From: Psychrobacillus sp032154225 | GTDB taxonomy: Bacteria; Bacillota; Bacilli; Bacillales_A; Planococcaceae | NCBI RefSeq assembly: GCF_032154225.1 | Contig: NZ_JALDYF010000005.1 | Span: 1-64,000, forward strand | Length of the DNA stretch: 64,000 nt | Reading direction: 5' to 3' | Shown here: piece by piece, positions 26,075 to 34,280 of the stretch | How the letters are laid out: each line of letters opens with the position of its first letter | How positions within the stretch are numbered: position 1 is the stretch's first letter | Made by a program: the position numbers and the translations under genes | The notes under the pieces: model-generated | What the model was told of the DNA's origin: nothing | Databases searched by the model: none | The model's input: the letters and a program-made list of their open reading frames with translations, nothing else

Positions 26075-27010
26075 TTATCTTCCCCATTTAAGCGTAATGG
26101 CACCCCAAGTTAAACCTCCGCCAAAACCTACCATAACAATGACATCATCGTCTTTCACTTTGCCGTTCATAACTTCTTCTTTCAATGAAAGTGGAATAGA
26201 AGCGGACGATGTGTTTCCATACTTATGAATCGTTTTAGACATTTTTTCAATTGGTAATCCTAATCTTTCCCTAGATGCATCCATAATACGAATATTCGCT
26301 TGATGCGGGATCAATAAATCGATATCTTCTTTGTTTAAACCTGCCTTTTCAATTACATTAACAGCAGATTCACCCATTTGTCTAACTGCAAATTTAAATA
26401 CTTCGCGGCCATTCATCGATAGATAAGGTCCATCTTGGTATAAATGCTTACCACCACTTCCGTCAGCACCTAGCTCGAATGATAAAATCCCTCGACCTTC
26501 AGATACTTTACTTATAACCGCAGCACCAGCTCCATCTCCAAATAACACAGCTGTATTGCGATCTTCCCAATTCGTTATTTTAGATAGCTTTTCAACTCCC
26601 ACAACAAGGACATGAGAATAAACATCTGATTCTACAAACTGTTTAGCAGTTACAATACCGTACATAAACCCTGCACAAGCAGCAGATATATCCATTGCAG
26701 CAGCATTTGTTGCCCCTAGTTGATGTTGTAACATGGAAGAAACACTTGGGAAAGGATAGTCTGGCGTCACTGTCGCAACTAAGATTAATCCTATTTGCTC
26801 TGGTGAAATACCAGCATCTTTTATCGCTTCCTTGGCAGCTTCAAGTGCCAAGTGCGAAGTATCTTGTTCAGGTCCAGCTATTCTTCTTTCTTCTATACCA
26901 GTCATCGTTCGAATCCATTCATCGGATGTATCTACTTTTTTTTCAAGATCTTCATTCGTCAAAATTTGCTCTGGTGCATACGTACCTAAACCAATTATTC
27001 CAGCATTCAT
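26075..27010 (-). CDS. fabHA: 3-oxoacyl-ACP synthase III (FabH)
   Basis: This 311-residue enzyme starts fatty acid synthesis by condensing an acyl-CoA with malonyl-ACP; branched primers are usual in this group. The catalytic triad is visible as Cys112 (ISAACAGF), His236 (LIPHQANIR) and Asn266 (KYGNTSSAS). The operon order fabHA-fabF is that of B. subtilis. A FapR operator overlaps the promoter. No second fabH copy is in the window. Confidence 0.97.
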   Translation of the reverse strand: MNAGIIGLGTYAPEQILTNEDLEKKVDTSDEWIRTMTGIEERRIAGPEQDTSHLALEAAKEAIKDAGISPEQIGLILVATVTPDYPFPSVSSMLQHQLGATNAAAMDISAACAGFMYGIVTAKQFVESDVYSHVLVVGVEKLSKITNWEDRNTAVLFGDGAGAAVISKVSEGRGILSFELGADGSGGKHLYQDGPYLSMNGREVFKFAVRQMGESAVNVIEKAGLNKEDIDLLIPHQANIRIMDASRERLGLPIEKMSKTIHKYGNTSSASIPLSLKEEVMNGKVKDDDVIVMVGFGGGLTWGAITLKWGR

Positions 27011-27039
27011 GACAGTTCCTCATTTCTTATAATCTGTTA

Positions 27040-27056
27040 TTAGTATCTGGTAATAA
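27040..27056 (-). promoter_or_regulatory. FapR operator of fabHA-fabF
   Basis: TTAGTATCTGGTAATAA is a near-palindrome that matches the FapR core TTAGTACCTGATACTAA at 14 of 17 positions. It lies immediately downstream of the -10, so FapR should block the promoter when malonyl-CoA is low. Confidence 0.75.
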
Positions 27057-27084
27057 TAATAACGAATTTATGAACTTTTTTCAA
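27056..27084 (-). promoter_or_regulatory. Promoter of fabHA-fabF
   Basis: TTGAAA (27084-27079) and TATTAT (27061-27056) have 17 bp between them. Confidence 0.65.
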
Positions 27085-27113
27085 CAACATCGTTTCAATC
27101 ATTAAATATTCTT

Positions 27114-27142
27114 TTGAAATATCGACCATTATGGTATGATAC
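27114..27142 (+). promoter_or_regulatory. Promoter of the DUF2929 gene
   Basis: TTGAAA and TGATAC are 17 bp apart, 31 bp upstream of the start codon. Confidence 0.55.
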
Positions 27143-27173
27143 ATATAGAAATCTAGCCTTGAGGTGAAACGAA

Positions 27174-27362
27174 ATGAAATACATTATGACAATCGTATGG
27201 ACAGTAATTTTAGTATCTATGCTAAATTATGTAGTAAGCTCTGTAAATAACGTAGATTTTGTACTTAATCACGGTTTAATCATGTCTATACCAGTTGCAA
27301 TTATGATTTTTATCATCGGTGCAATTATTCCAAACGATCCACTTCCAGCAAAACATCACTAA
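27174..27362 (+). CDS. DUF2929 family small membrane protein (YjzD-like)
   Basis: This 62-residue protein has two hydrophobic segments (about 4-22 and 34-53) and ends PNDPLPAKHH. Length, topology and position next to fabHA fit the DUF2929 family of Bacillales; the family name is from memory. A TTGAGGTGAAA ribosome site precedes the ATG. It diverges from fabHA and ends at a strong terminator. The function is unknown. Confidence 0.75.
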   Translation: MKYIMTIVWTVILVSMLNYVVSSVNNVDFVLNHGLIMSIPVAIMIFIIGAIIPNDPLPAKHH

Positions 27363-27391
27363 AAAACGCTCCCGATTTTGGGAGCGTTTTT
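27361..27391. terminator. Bidirectional terminator between the DUF2929 and clpB-like genes
   Basis: AAACGCTCCC pairs with GGGAGCGTTT, with A and T tracts on both sides. Confidence 0.88.
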
Positions 27392-27395
27392 CTAT

Positions 27396-29522
27396 TTATT
27401 TTAAAACGAGATGACCATCTTCAATCGCCGCAATAATCGTACTTCCAGGAAGAACAGTTCCTCCGATAATTAGTTTTGCTACTGCTGTTTCCAAATAGCG
27501 CTGCATGAATCGTTTTAATGGTCTTGCACCAAACGCAGCGTCCGTACCTTCTGCAACAATCCACTCAATAACTTCCTCTTCTACTTGTAACGTAATTTCT
27601 TGCTCACGCAATCTAGCTTGAAGAAGCTTCACATATTTTTCTGTGATTCTCACAAAATGATGCACTGTTAAGGAATGGAACATAATAATATCGTCCATCC
27701 GATTTAGTAATTCTGGTTTGAAATGCTCACGGAGTGCCGTCATGACGAGCGCTTCCTCCACTTCTCCCACAGCCTCCGTAGTATCTGCAAGATACTGTGA
27801 ACCAATATTAGAAGTTAATATAACAATCGTATTAGCAAAACTCACCATTCTTCCTTGGCTATCTGTAATTCGACCATCGTCCATTATTTGCAAAAGAATA
27901 TTCGCCACATCTGGATGTGCTTTTTCAATTTCATCCAATAAAACAACCGAATATGGATTCCTTCTTACCGCTTCTGTTAATTGTCCTCCCTCTTCGTATC
28001 CAACATAACCAGGAGGTGCACCAACTAAACGAGAAACACTATGCTTTTCCATATACTCGGACATATCTATACGGATAAAATGCTCTTCCGAATCGAATAA
28101 ATTCGCTGCAAGAGATTTAGCAAGTTCTGTTTTCCCAACACCAGTTGGGCCTAAAAATAAAAATGATCCAATTGGTTTCGACGGATCTTTAATACCAGCT
28201 CTTGCTCGCCAAACTGCTTCCGTCACTAATTGAACTGCTTGATCTTGTCCAACTACCCTTTCTCCAAGCGTTTCTTTCAAACGTAAAAGTTTTTCCCTTT
28301 CTCCTTCTACAAGCTTCGTTACTGGTATACCAGTCCATCTTGATACAATAGAAGCAATTTCTTCTGCCGTTACTTCTTCTCGTAGTAATCGAGATTCCGA
28401 ACTTTCATTTTCATGCTGTTCATGTATTTGTAATTCTTTTTCAAGCATTGGAATTTTTCCATGTTGAAGCTCCGCTGCTTTATTTAAATCGTAATTACTT
28501 TCTGCATCTTTTAACTCTCTTCGATATCGATCTAACTCTTCTCTTTTTTGCTGAATGAATTGTATCTCTTCTTTTTCTTGTAGCCATTTATTTTTCATTG
28601 CGCTTGAGGATTGTTCTAGTTCTTGTAACTCACTTCGCAAATGCTCTAATCTTTTTTTACTTGAAGCATCCTTTTCTTTCATTAATGCTTGTTCTTCGAT
28701 TTGAAGCTGCATAACTCTTCTCGTTACCTCATCTAATTCTTGTGGCATCGAGTCAATTTCAGTTCGAATCATCGCACAAGCTTCATCCACTAGATCAATC
28801 GCTTTATCTGGTAAAAAACGTTCCGTAATATAGCGATTCGAAAGTTCTGCTGCTGCAACTATTGCTCGGTCATGAATACGAACGCCATGATGTAATTCAA
28901 AACGTTCCTTCAAGCCGCGTAAAATAGAAACCGTATCTTCCACTGATGGCTCCCGAACGAGCACTTGCTGGAATCGTCTTTCTAATGCCGGGTCTTTTTC
29001 AATATACATTCGGTATTCATCCAAAGTAGTGGCACCGATACAATGCAACTCTCCTCGTGCTAGCATCGGTTTTAACATATTTCCTGCATCCATTGCACCA
29101 TCTGATTTCCCTGCTCCAACAATTGTATGAATTTCATCAATAAATAAAATAATTTGCCCATCACTATCTTTCACTTGTTTCAATACAGCTTTTAATCGTT
29201 CCTCAAATTCGCCCCGGTATTTTGCACCAGCAATTAAAGAACTCATATCTAGCTCAAAAATTTCTTTTTCCTTTAATCCCTCTGGAACATCTTTTCGAAC
29301 AATACGCTGCGCAAGCCCTTCTACTATTGCCGTTTTCCCTACACCAGGTTCACCAATTAACACCGGATTATTTTTTGTTTTTCTTGATAAAATTCGTATG
29401 ACATCCCGAATTTCTTGATCCCTCCCGATAACAGGGTCCATCTTACCTTCTTTCACAATTGTTACTAAGTTACGCCCGTACATTTCTAAAGGACTTTTTT
29501 CTTCCTGTTGATTCATTTGCAT
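27396..29522 (-). CDS. clpB: ClpB-like protein disaggregase lacking the N-terminal domain
   Basis: This 708-residue Hsp100 ATPase is inferred to extract proteins from aggregates with DnaK. The first AAA+ domain has Walker A GEPGVGKT (57-64), Walker B near 126-131 and pore loop KYRGEF. A long coiled M-domain lies at about 255-385. The second domain has Walker A GPTGVGKT (458-465), pore loop GYVGYEEG (505-512) and Walker B VVLLDEIEKAH. The M-domain length and the lack of an evident ClpP-binding loop favour ClpB over ClpC or ClpE. Usual ClpB has about 150 more residues at the front; here the frame starts directly at the first AAA+ domain, with AGGGGG before the ATG. A CtsR box controls it. Confidence 0.9.
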   Translation of the reverse strand: MQMNQQEEKSPLEMYGRNLVTIVKEGKMDPVIGRDQEIRDVIRILSRKTKNNPVLIGEPGVGKTAIVEGLAQRIVRKDVPEGLKEKEIFELDMSSLIAGAKYRGEFEERLKAVLKQVKDSDGQIILFIDEIHTIVGAGKSDGAMDAGNMLKPMLARGELHCIGATTLDEYRMYIEKDPALERRFQQVLVREPSVEDTVSILRGLKERFELHHGVRIHDRAIVAAAELSNRYITERFLPDKAIDLVDEACAMIRTEIDSMPQELDEVTRRVMQLQIEEQALMKEKDASSKKRLEHLRSELQELEQSSSAMKNKWLQEKEEIQFIQQKREELDRYRRELKDAESNYDLNKAAELQHGKIPMLEKELQIHEQHENESSESRLLREEVTAEEIASIVSRWTGIPVTKLVEGEREKLLRLKETLGERVVGQDQAVQLVTEAVWRARAGIKDPSKPIGSFLFLGPTGVGKTELAKSLAANLFDSEEHFIRIDMSEYMEKHSVSRLVGAPPGYVGYEEGGQLTEAVRRNPYSVVLLDEIEKAHPDVANILLQIMDDGRITDSQGRMVSFANTIVILTSNIGSQYLADTTEAVGEVEEALVMTALREHFKPELLNRMDDIIMFHSLTVHHFVRITEKYVKLLQARLREQEITLQVEEEVIEWIVAEGTDAAFGARPLKRFMQRYLETAVAKLIIGGTVLPGSTIIAAIEDGHLVLK

Positions 29523-29545
29523 ATAAATATTCCCCCTAAAAAAAG

Positions 29546-29562
29546 TTTGACCTTTTTTGACT
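29546..29562 (-). promoter_or_regulatory. CtsR operator
   Basis: On the - strand the sequence reads AGTCAAA, AAA, GGTCAAA, a perfect match to the CtsR direct heptad repeat. It covers the expected transcription start of the clpB-like gene, giving heat-shock control. Confidence 0.88.
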
Positions 29563-29568
29563 AATATA

Positions 29569-29598
29569 ATTATAGTTCTTTTCCATATTATTTGTAAA
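29569..29598 (-). promoter_or_regulatory. Promoter of the clpB-like gene
   Basis: TTTACA (29598-29593) and a perfect TATAAT (29574-29569) are 18 bp apart, directly upstream of the CtsR box. Confidence 0.7.
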
Positions 29599-29684
29599 GA
29601 AAAATGGATAGTTCTTAATAAACAACATTTATATAGGGTTAATGTGCTATTATTAATTAAAAGATGGAAAGGTTGTGATTTTTT

Positions 29685-30380
29685 ATGGCAGAAAATGCTC
29701 CTATTTCTAGTGGTATTTATTCATTGTTTGAACAATTTGGTTCCATTATTAAAATAGAAAAAGACCAACCTATTTTCCTAGAAGGCGAACGTGCTGAAGA
29801 TGTTTATCTTATTCAATCTGGATCGGTAAGAATTAACAAAGACACGGAAAGCGGTAAATTGCTTACACTTCGAATTGCGGGACCAAATAGTTATATTGGC
29901 GAAACAGCCGTTTTTTGCGAAGTAGTTTATCATTCTCTTTCCGCAAATGCTGTCGAACCAACAAAAGTACTAACTTTGAATCGTTCACTACTTGAAAAAT
30001 ATTTAACCTCTGATTCCGAACGTATGATGGAATGGATGAAAGTAATCCAGACACATAATTTAAAAAACCAAACTCGGTTTAGAGATTTATTATTACATGG
30101 AAAAAAAGGTGCACTTTTTTCAACTTTAGTGCGATTGTCGAATACATATGGGGTGAGGCAAGAAAATGGCAGCATTTTGATTGATTATCCTTTAACCAAT
30201 CAAGAGCTAGCAAATTTTTGTGCTACTAGTAGAGAGGTCGTTAATCGCATGTTGAATGATTTAAAGAGTGGACAAATTGTTACTTTCAACAAAAGTATGA
30301 TTACGATTCATGATTTAAATTATTTGCGTAGAGAAATAGAATGTGACAATTGCCCTTTAACCATTTGCCGAATAGATTAA
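29685..30380 (+). CDS. fnr: Fnr-type oxygen-sensing regulator (Crp/Fnr family)
   Basis: This 231-residue regulator has an N-terminal cyclic-nucleotide-type beta roll (about 20-110), a dimer helix and a C-terminal winged HTH (LTNQELANFCATSREVVNRML, about 170-190). Its C-terminus has Cys220, Cys223 and Cys228 (CxxCxxxxC). The spacing matches the 4Fe-4S cluster cysteines of B. subtilis Fnr (227, 230, 235). Asp134 sits where Asp141, the fourth ligand there, is expected. It should therefore activate anaerobic genes when oxygen is absent. It diverges from the clpB-like gene, and the hairpin of repeat C follows its stop by about 50 bp. Confidence 0.9.
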   Translation: MAENAPISSGIYSLFEQFGSIIKIEKDQPIFLEGERAEDVYLIQSGSVRINKDTESGKLLTLRIAGPNSYIGETAVFCEVVYHSLSANAVEPTKVLTLNRSLLEKYLTSDSERMMEWMKVIQTHNLKNQTRFRDLLLHGKKGALFSTLVRLSNTYGVRQENGSILIDYPLTNQELANFCATSREVVNRMLNDLKSGQIVTFNKSMITIHDLNYLRREIECDNCPLTICRID

Positions 30381-30389
30381 AAATCTTAG

Positions 30390-30514
30390 TGATGCAGTTT
30401 CTAGCTCACTTCAGGCTTCATACTGGGCTATACAATGAACGGGGAAATTTTAAAAGCTTGTAGTAAGTGGCTGCGCCGCTTACTACAAGCTTTTCTTCGT
30501 TCATCGTATGGCAA
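30390..30514. repeat. Interspersed hairpin repeat, copy C (hairpin module only)
   Basis: Only the first module is present: GCAGTTTCTAGCTCACTTC, CTATACAATGAACGG, the long hairpin (about 30428-30510) and ATGGCAA. The upper stem differs from copy A on both arms (AGTAAGTGGC with GCCGCTTACT), so pairing is kept. It may serve as a terminator for fnr. Confidence 0.8.
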
Positions 30515-30763
30515 TTATTCAAAATCTTCTTTAGAAATTGCAATTAAAGGGTAGTGACCAATTTGAGTAAAATCTACATCAAAAGGGACACTATAAACCA
30601 TATAGTAGTTTTCATCATTCGCTACAGAATTTAGATCCTCAATACAACTTCTAGCTTTTTTAAAATCTGTAGTTGCATAAACTACAGCGACACCCCCTAC
30701 TCCATCTTCTTGTTGTATTAACCTGAGCTTTTGGTTGAATAAGAAAAAGTGACTTTTATTTAT
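30515..30763 (-). pseudogene. Small unknown protein without a normal start codon
   Basis: An open frame of 82 codons has protein-like composition, ending GHYPLIAISKEDFE, but no ATG, GTG or TTG at its front. The likely first codon is ATA at 30763, which would overlap the stop of the upstream gene and read I/M-N-K-S-H-F-F-L-F. If that base were G instead of A, it would be a normal stop-start overlap. It lacks a clear ribosome site of its own, so either coupled translation from ATA or a dead gene is possible. The family is not recognised. Confidence 0.45.
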
Positions 30764-31172
30764 CGATAATTACTATTTTTTTCATCTTAAATTTAGAAGA
30801 GAAATCAAAGGCTATTAATATTATAAATGTGACAATACAAGGGTAACCAATCAGCACAACTGGATTTATATATTCGACTAAAGTAAACTCCCCCCATTCG
30901 AGCCATAAACGCCATCCCATTCCTAAAGCACTAAATATTAAGCTAAGTATAAAAACCAATGATAATCGTTCTTTAAATAACTCTACAAATATATTCGCAA
31001 CTACAAAATACATCACAAGTGCAATAAAAAAGAAGTACCATTTGAAGCCCTGTAACCCAGGAATTACAAAAGTAAATGTGATACCTGTAAAAAATACAAT
31101 CGCTAAAACACTATAAATCAAAAAGAATAATGGTTTCTTTTGTACCTGTTCATAAAAGTTTTCCCCTAACAT
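30756..31172 (-). CDS. Four-segment membrane protein of unknown function
   Basis: This 138-residue protein has four hydrophobic segments (about 15-37, 45-66, 70-90 and 103-126), a short charged N-terminus (MLGENFYEQVQKK) and a basic tail (KFKMKKIVIIDK). The ATG follows GGAGG at good spacing. It overlaps the start of the next small frame and follows a 22-residue gene remnant, so it looks like part of a decayed operon. I do not recognise a family. A role as an immunity protein to a lost toxin is only a guess from the layout. Confidence 0.65.
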   Translation of the reverse strand: MLGENFYEQVQKKPLFFLIYSVLAIVFFTGITFTFVIPGLQGFKWYFFFIALVMYFVVANIFVELFKERLSLVFILSLIFSALGMGWRLWLEWGEFTLVEYINPVVLIGYPCIVTFIILIAFDFSSKFKMKKIVIIDK

Positions 31173-31192
31173 TACTTTAAACCTCCATTTCC

Positions 31193-31261
31193 CTACTCAA
31201 TTGCTTTATTTAATAATACTTTTGCAACAGCACTATCCTCAATAAACCCAAAAATTTTCTT
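31193..31261 (-). pseudogene. C-terminal gene remnant (22 codons)
   Basis: KKIFGFIEDSAVAKVLLNKA and two more residues before the stop read like the end of a protein. The frame is closed by TGA directly upstream, against the T run of the yitW terminator. The stop lies 20 bp before the next gene, which is operon spacing. It is probably the stump of a gene lost by deletion. Confidence 0.4.
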
Positions 31262-31263
31262 TC

Positions 31264-31300
31264 AAAAAAAAATCCCTATGAAAAAAATTCACAGGGATTT
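31264..31300 (-). terminator. Terminator of yitW
   Basis: AAATCCCTGTGAA pairs imperfectly with TTCATAGGGATTT, and a T run follows on the - strand. Confidence 0.82.
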
Positions 31301-31309
31301 CATGTTTTA

Positions 31310-31630
31310 TTATCGAATGCCAAGTGCAATTTTTGCATAACGTGACATGTTTTCTTTCGACCAAGGTGGATTAAAAACAACATTTACTTCCGTTTCTTTC
31401 ACTTCTGGAAGCTCGCCAAGCGCTGTTTTTACTTGATCTACAATCATCGGCCCCATTGGACACCCGATAGAAGTAAGCGTCATCGTTACCTCTGCAACCG
31501 CTTCTTCCGTCAACTCTACATTATATACTAAACCTAAATTAACAATATCGATACCTAACTCGGGGTCAATAACGTTTTCTAGTGCAGCCATCATACTATC
31601 TTTCATTTCTTGATCTTGATCCAAATCCAT
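31310..31630 (-). CDS. yitW: MIP18/SufT-like iron-sulfur assembly protein (DUF59), YitW
   Basis: This 106-residue DUF59 protein carries the family features DPELGIDIVNLGLVYNV and SIGCPMGP, the latter with the conserved Cys. Members help mature Fe-S proteins. It is adjacent to yitV and close to yitU and yitS as in B. subtilis, though transcribed towards the decayed cluster. It has its own terminator. Confidence 0.9.
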   Translation of the reverse strand: MDLDQDQEMKDSMMAALENVIDPELGIDIVNLGLVYNVELTEEAVAEVTMTLTSIGCPMGPMIVDQVKTALGELPEVKETEVNVVFNPPWSKENMSRYAKIALGIR

Positions 31631-31679
31631 TTATAAAACCTCCTCTTACTACTAGCCTCATCATAACAAATATGTTCAC

Positions 31680-32438
31680 TTATGCCAAATGGTCTGCCAG
31701 CCATTTCGTAGCTGCAAGCAATCCACTTCGATTGACAGCATGTCCTGCCGTTTTATTTGGTATGAACGTAATATTCTTTTCACCATACTCTTTTTTCAAT
31801 GCTTCTACAAAAAGAGCAGTCGGTTCGAATGGTACGACAAGATCTTTTTTCCCATGCCAGAAAAATAACGGTTTATCGGCAAGTTTGTCCATATGCTCCG
31901 TTGCGTCGAATGTCGCCAATGTTGTGTACATATTTTCCCGCTCTTCATTCGTTAACGGTATTTCGAATCCTTTTTGTTCGAACTGGGCAATTTGTGCTTT
32001 TGCAAGTTCTACATATGCGGGAGTTCCCATCATCAACGCAGCCGCATCGATCCAAGGATAAACGGTTAAACAGCCTAAAGAAATAATCGCTCCCATCGAT
32101 GTTCCAGCAAGTGCTATTTTTTGATCACTTAAATAGCCTTTTTCTATTAGAAGTTCTTTCAACTTCCCGACTTCTTCAATAGAAGTTAATATCGTTTCCC
32201 AAAATCTTAGGCTCATTTCTACCTTGTCTAAATTTTCATCTCTCGCACCATGTAAATGCGCGTCTGGTAATATTACACGACATCCTTGATGAACTAATTG
32301 ATAAGCATAATGCAAATTATGCTCCTTTGCACTTTCGAATCCATGCAAAAAAATAACAATCGGTGCATTCGTATTCGTTTCTTCTTTATGTACATGCAAT
32401 AAAGGGATGTTTCCCCACAACTCTGATTTTACAATCAT
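31680..32438 (-). CDS. yitV: Alpha/beta hydrolase, YitV-like
   Basis: This 252-residue cytoplasmic hydrolase has an oxyanion-side motif FLHGFESAKE, the nucleophile elbow GTSMGA, a probable Asp in HGKKDLVVPF and His in TAGHAVN near the C-terminus, which is a complete triad. The natural substrate is unknown; esterase activity is inferred from the fold. It diverges from yitU, and no promoter could be assigned with confidence in the 135-bp gap. Confidence 0.85.
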   Translation of the reverse strand: MIVKSELWGNIPLLHVHKEETNTNAPIVIFLHGFESAKEHNLHYAYQLVHQGCRVILPDAHLHGARDENLDKVEMSLRFWETILTSIEEVGKLKELLIEKGYLSDQKIALAGTSMGAIISLGCLTVYPWIDAAALMMGTPAYVELAKAQIAQFEQKGFEIPLTNEERENMYTTLATFDATEHMDKLADKPLFFWHGKKDLVVPFEPTALFVEALKKEYGEKNITFIPNKTAGHAVNRSGLLAATKWLADHLA

Positions 32439-32573
32439 GCAATGATTTCCTCCCTCTTTTAATATTATTTTAACAAAGCAATTGCATTTTTACAAAAGAG
32501 ATAGGCTATTGCTTTTGACGTTCAATCGTTTACACGATACACTTTATAATATAGTAAGAAGGGAGTTTTTTTC

Positions 32574-33386
32574 ATGCAACAGCACTTAATTGTATTAGAT
32601 TTAGATGGAACTTTATTAACCGATGAAAAAGTCATTTCAGATAAAACGAAAAAAACATTATTCCAAGCAAAAAATGCAGGACATGAAGTTATGATTGCGA
32701 CTGGTAGACCTTATCGTTCTAGTGAAATGTTTTACAAAGAACTAGGATTAAATACGCCAATTGTAAACTTTAATGGAGCATTCGTTCATCATCCTACAGA
32801 TATGTCATGGGACTCTGTACATACGCCAATAGACTTAAAAGTAGTAAAAGAAGTGGTGGATGCAGTACAAGATTTTTCGATCAAAAACATGCTTGCCGAA
32901 GTGTTGGATGATATATACTTACACCATCACGATGAAAAAATGCTTTCTGCCTTTTCTATGGGAAATCCCCATATTACAACTGGAGACTTGCGTACATTTT
33001 TGAAAAATGATCCAACTAGTTTACTCATTCACGCTGAAGAAGATTCGATTGCTTCCATCCGAAAGCATTTAGAAGATGTTCATGCGGAAGTAATTGACCA
33101 TCGCCGTTGGGGAGCTCCTTGGGACGTTATTGAAATTATTCGAAATGGTTTAAATAAAGCTGTTGGAATATCAAAAGTTTCCGAGTATTTAAATATCCCA
33201 CAAGAACGAATTATTGCTTTCGGAGACGAGGATAACGACTTTGAAATGATTGAATATGCTGGCGTTGGAGTTGCGATGGGTAATGCCATTTCTCCTCTTC
33301 AAAATATCGCAAATGAAATAACATTGTCTAATAATGAAGATGGTATTGCAGAGTTCTTAATAGAACGTTTAAAATTAAACAAATAA
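32574..33386 (+). CDS. yitU: HAD-superfamily (Cof-type) phosphatase, YitU-like
   Basis: This 270-residue phosphatase has motif I DLDGTLL (nucleophile Asp8 and Asp10), motif II IATGRP, a C2B-type cap and motif IV FGDEDNDFEMI. B. subtilis YitU dephosphorylates the riboflavin precursor 5-amino-6-(phosphoribitylamino)uracil, so a role in flavin synthesis is likely. Broad substrate use is common in this family. GAAGGGAG precedes the ATG, and yitS follows 21 bp later. Confidence 0.88.
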   Translation: MQQHLIVLDLDGTLLTDEKVISDKTKKTLFQAKNAGHEVMIATGRPYRSSEMFYKELGLNTPIVNFNGAFVHHPTDMSWDSVHTPIDLKVVKEVVDAVQDFSIKNMLAEVLDDIYLHHHDEKMLSAFSMGNPHITTGDLRTFLKNDPTSLLIHAEEDSIASIRKHLEDVHAEVIDHRRWGAPWDVIEIIRNGLNKAVGISKVSEYLNIPQERIIAFGDEDNDFEMIEYAGVGVAMGNAISPLQNIANEITLSNNEDGIAEFLIERLKLNK

Positions 33387-33407
33387 TCAGTACCTAGGAG
33401 GACGAAA

Positions 33408-34256
33408 ATGAAATTATTTGCTGATAGTGCTTGTGATCTACCAAAATCTTTTTTTGAAGAGAATAAAGTAGAATTATTGCCTTTAAGAGTGCATATTGAA
33501 GACAAAGATTATGATGACATTATGGGAATTCATTCCACAGAGGTTTATGCTGCTATTCGTGATGGCAAACATCCGAAAACTTCCCAAGCTTCACCTGAAA
33601 ACATGCTCACATTATTTGAAGAGCTTGCAAAATCAGGCGAAGAAGGATTTTATATTGCGTTTTCATCTGCTCTTTCTGGAACGTATAGTACGGCAGTCAT
33701 GATGAAAGAACAAGTTCTCGAAACATATCCTGAGTTAAAACTGACAATTATAGATTCGCTCTGTGCGTCTCTTGGATACGGTTTACTTGTAAAAGAAGCT
33801 GTAAGATTACGAGATGAAGGAATTGACCTTGCAACACTTGAAGAAAAAATTCGATTTAATGCTGAGCATATGGAGCATTTATTTACTGTGGAAGATTTAG
33901 ACTATATGGCTCGTGGCGGCAGGGTTTCAAAAGCTAGTGCATTTATCGGTGGGTTGCTGAACATTAAGCCACTTCTACACGTGGAAGAAGGCAAGCTTGT
34001 GCCGATCGAAAAAATTCGTGGTCGTAAAAAAGTGATCAAACGTATGATTGATGTGATGGCAGAGCGCGGAGATCGTTTAAACGAGCAAGTTATTGCTATT
34101 AGCCACGGAGATGATGAAGCAATTGCATTAGAGCTAAAACAATTAATCGAAGAAAAGTTCCAACCAAAATCTATTGAAATTCATCTTATCGGTTCCGCTG
34201 TCGGTGCACACGCTGGCCCTGGAACACTGGCATTATTCTTTTTAAATAAATTATAA
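33408..34256 (+). CDS. yitS: DegV family fatty-acid-binding protein, YitS-like
   Basis: This 282-residue DegV protein has DSACDLP at the start, SSALSGTYSTA (lipid carboxylate-binding loop), DLDYMARGGRVSKA and the C-terminal GSAVGAHAGPGTLAL. The family binds long-chain fatty acids and in Firmicutes includes FakB proteins, which present fatty acids to the kinase FakA. No fakA is in the window. It has a strong AGGAGG site, is co-transcribed with yitU and is followed by repeat D. Confidence 0.9.
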   Translation: MKLFADSACDLPKSFFEENKVELLPLRVHIEDKDYDDIMGIHSTEVYAAIRDGKHPKTSQASPENMLTLFEELAKSGEEGFYIAFSSALSGTYSTAVMMKEQVLETYPELKLTIIDSLCASLGYGLLVKEAVRLRDEGIDLATLEEKIRFNAEHMEHLFTVEDLDYMARGGRVSKASAFIGGLLNIKPLLHVEEGKLVPIEKIRGRKKVIKRMIDVMAERGDRLNEQVIAISHGDDEAIALELKQLIEEKFQPKSIEIHLIGSAVGAHAGPGTLALFFLNKL

Positions 34257-34280
34257 AATAAACCTGGTAAATACACCTTA

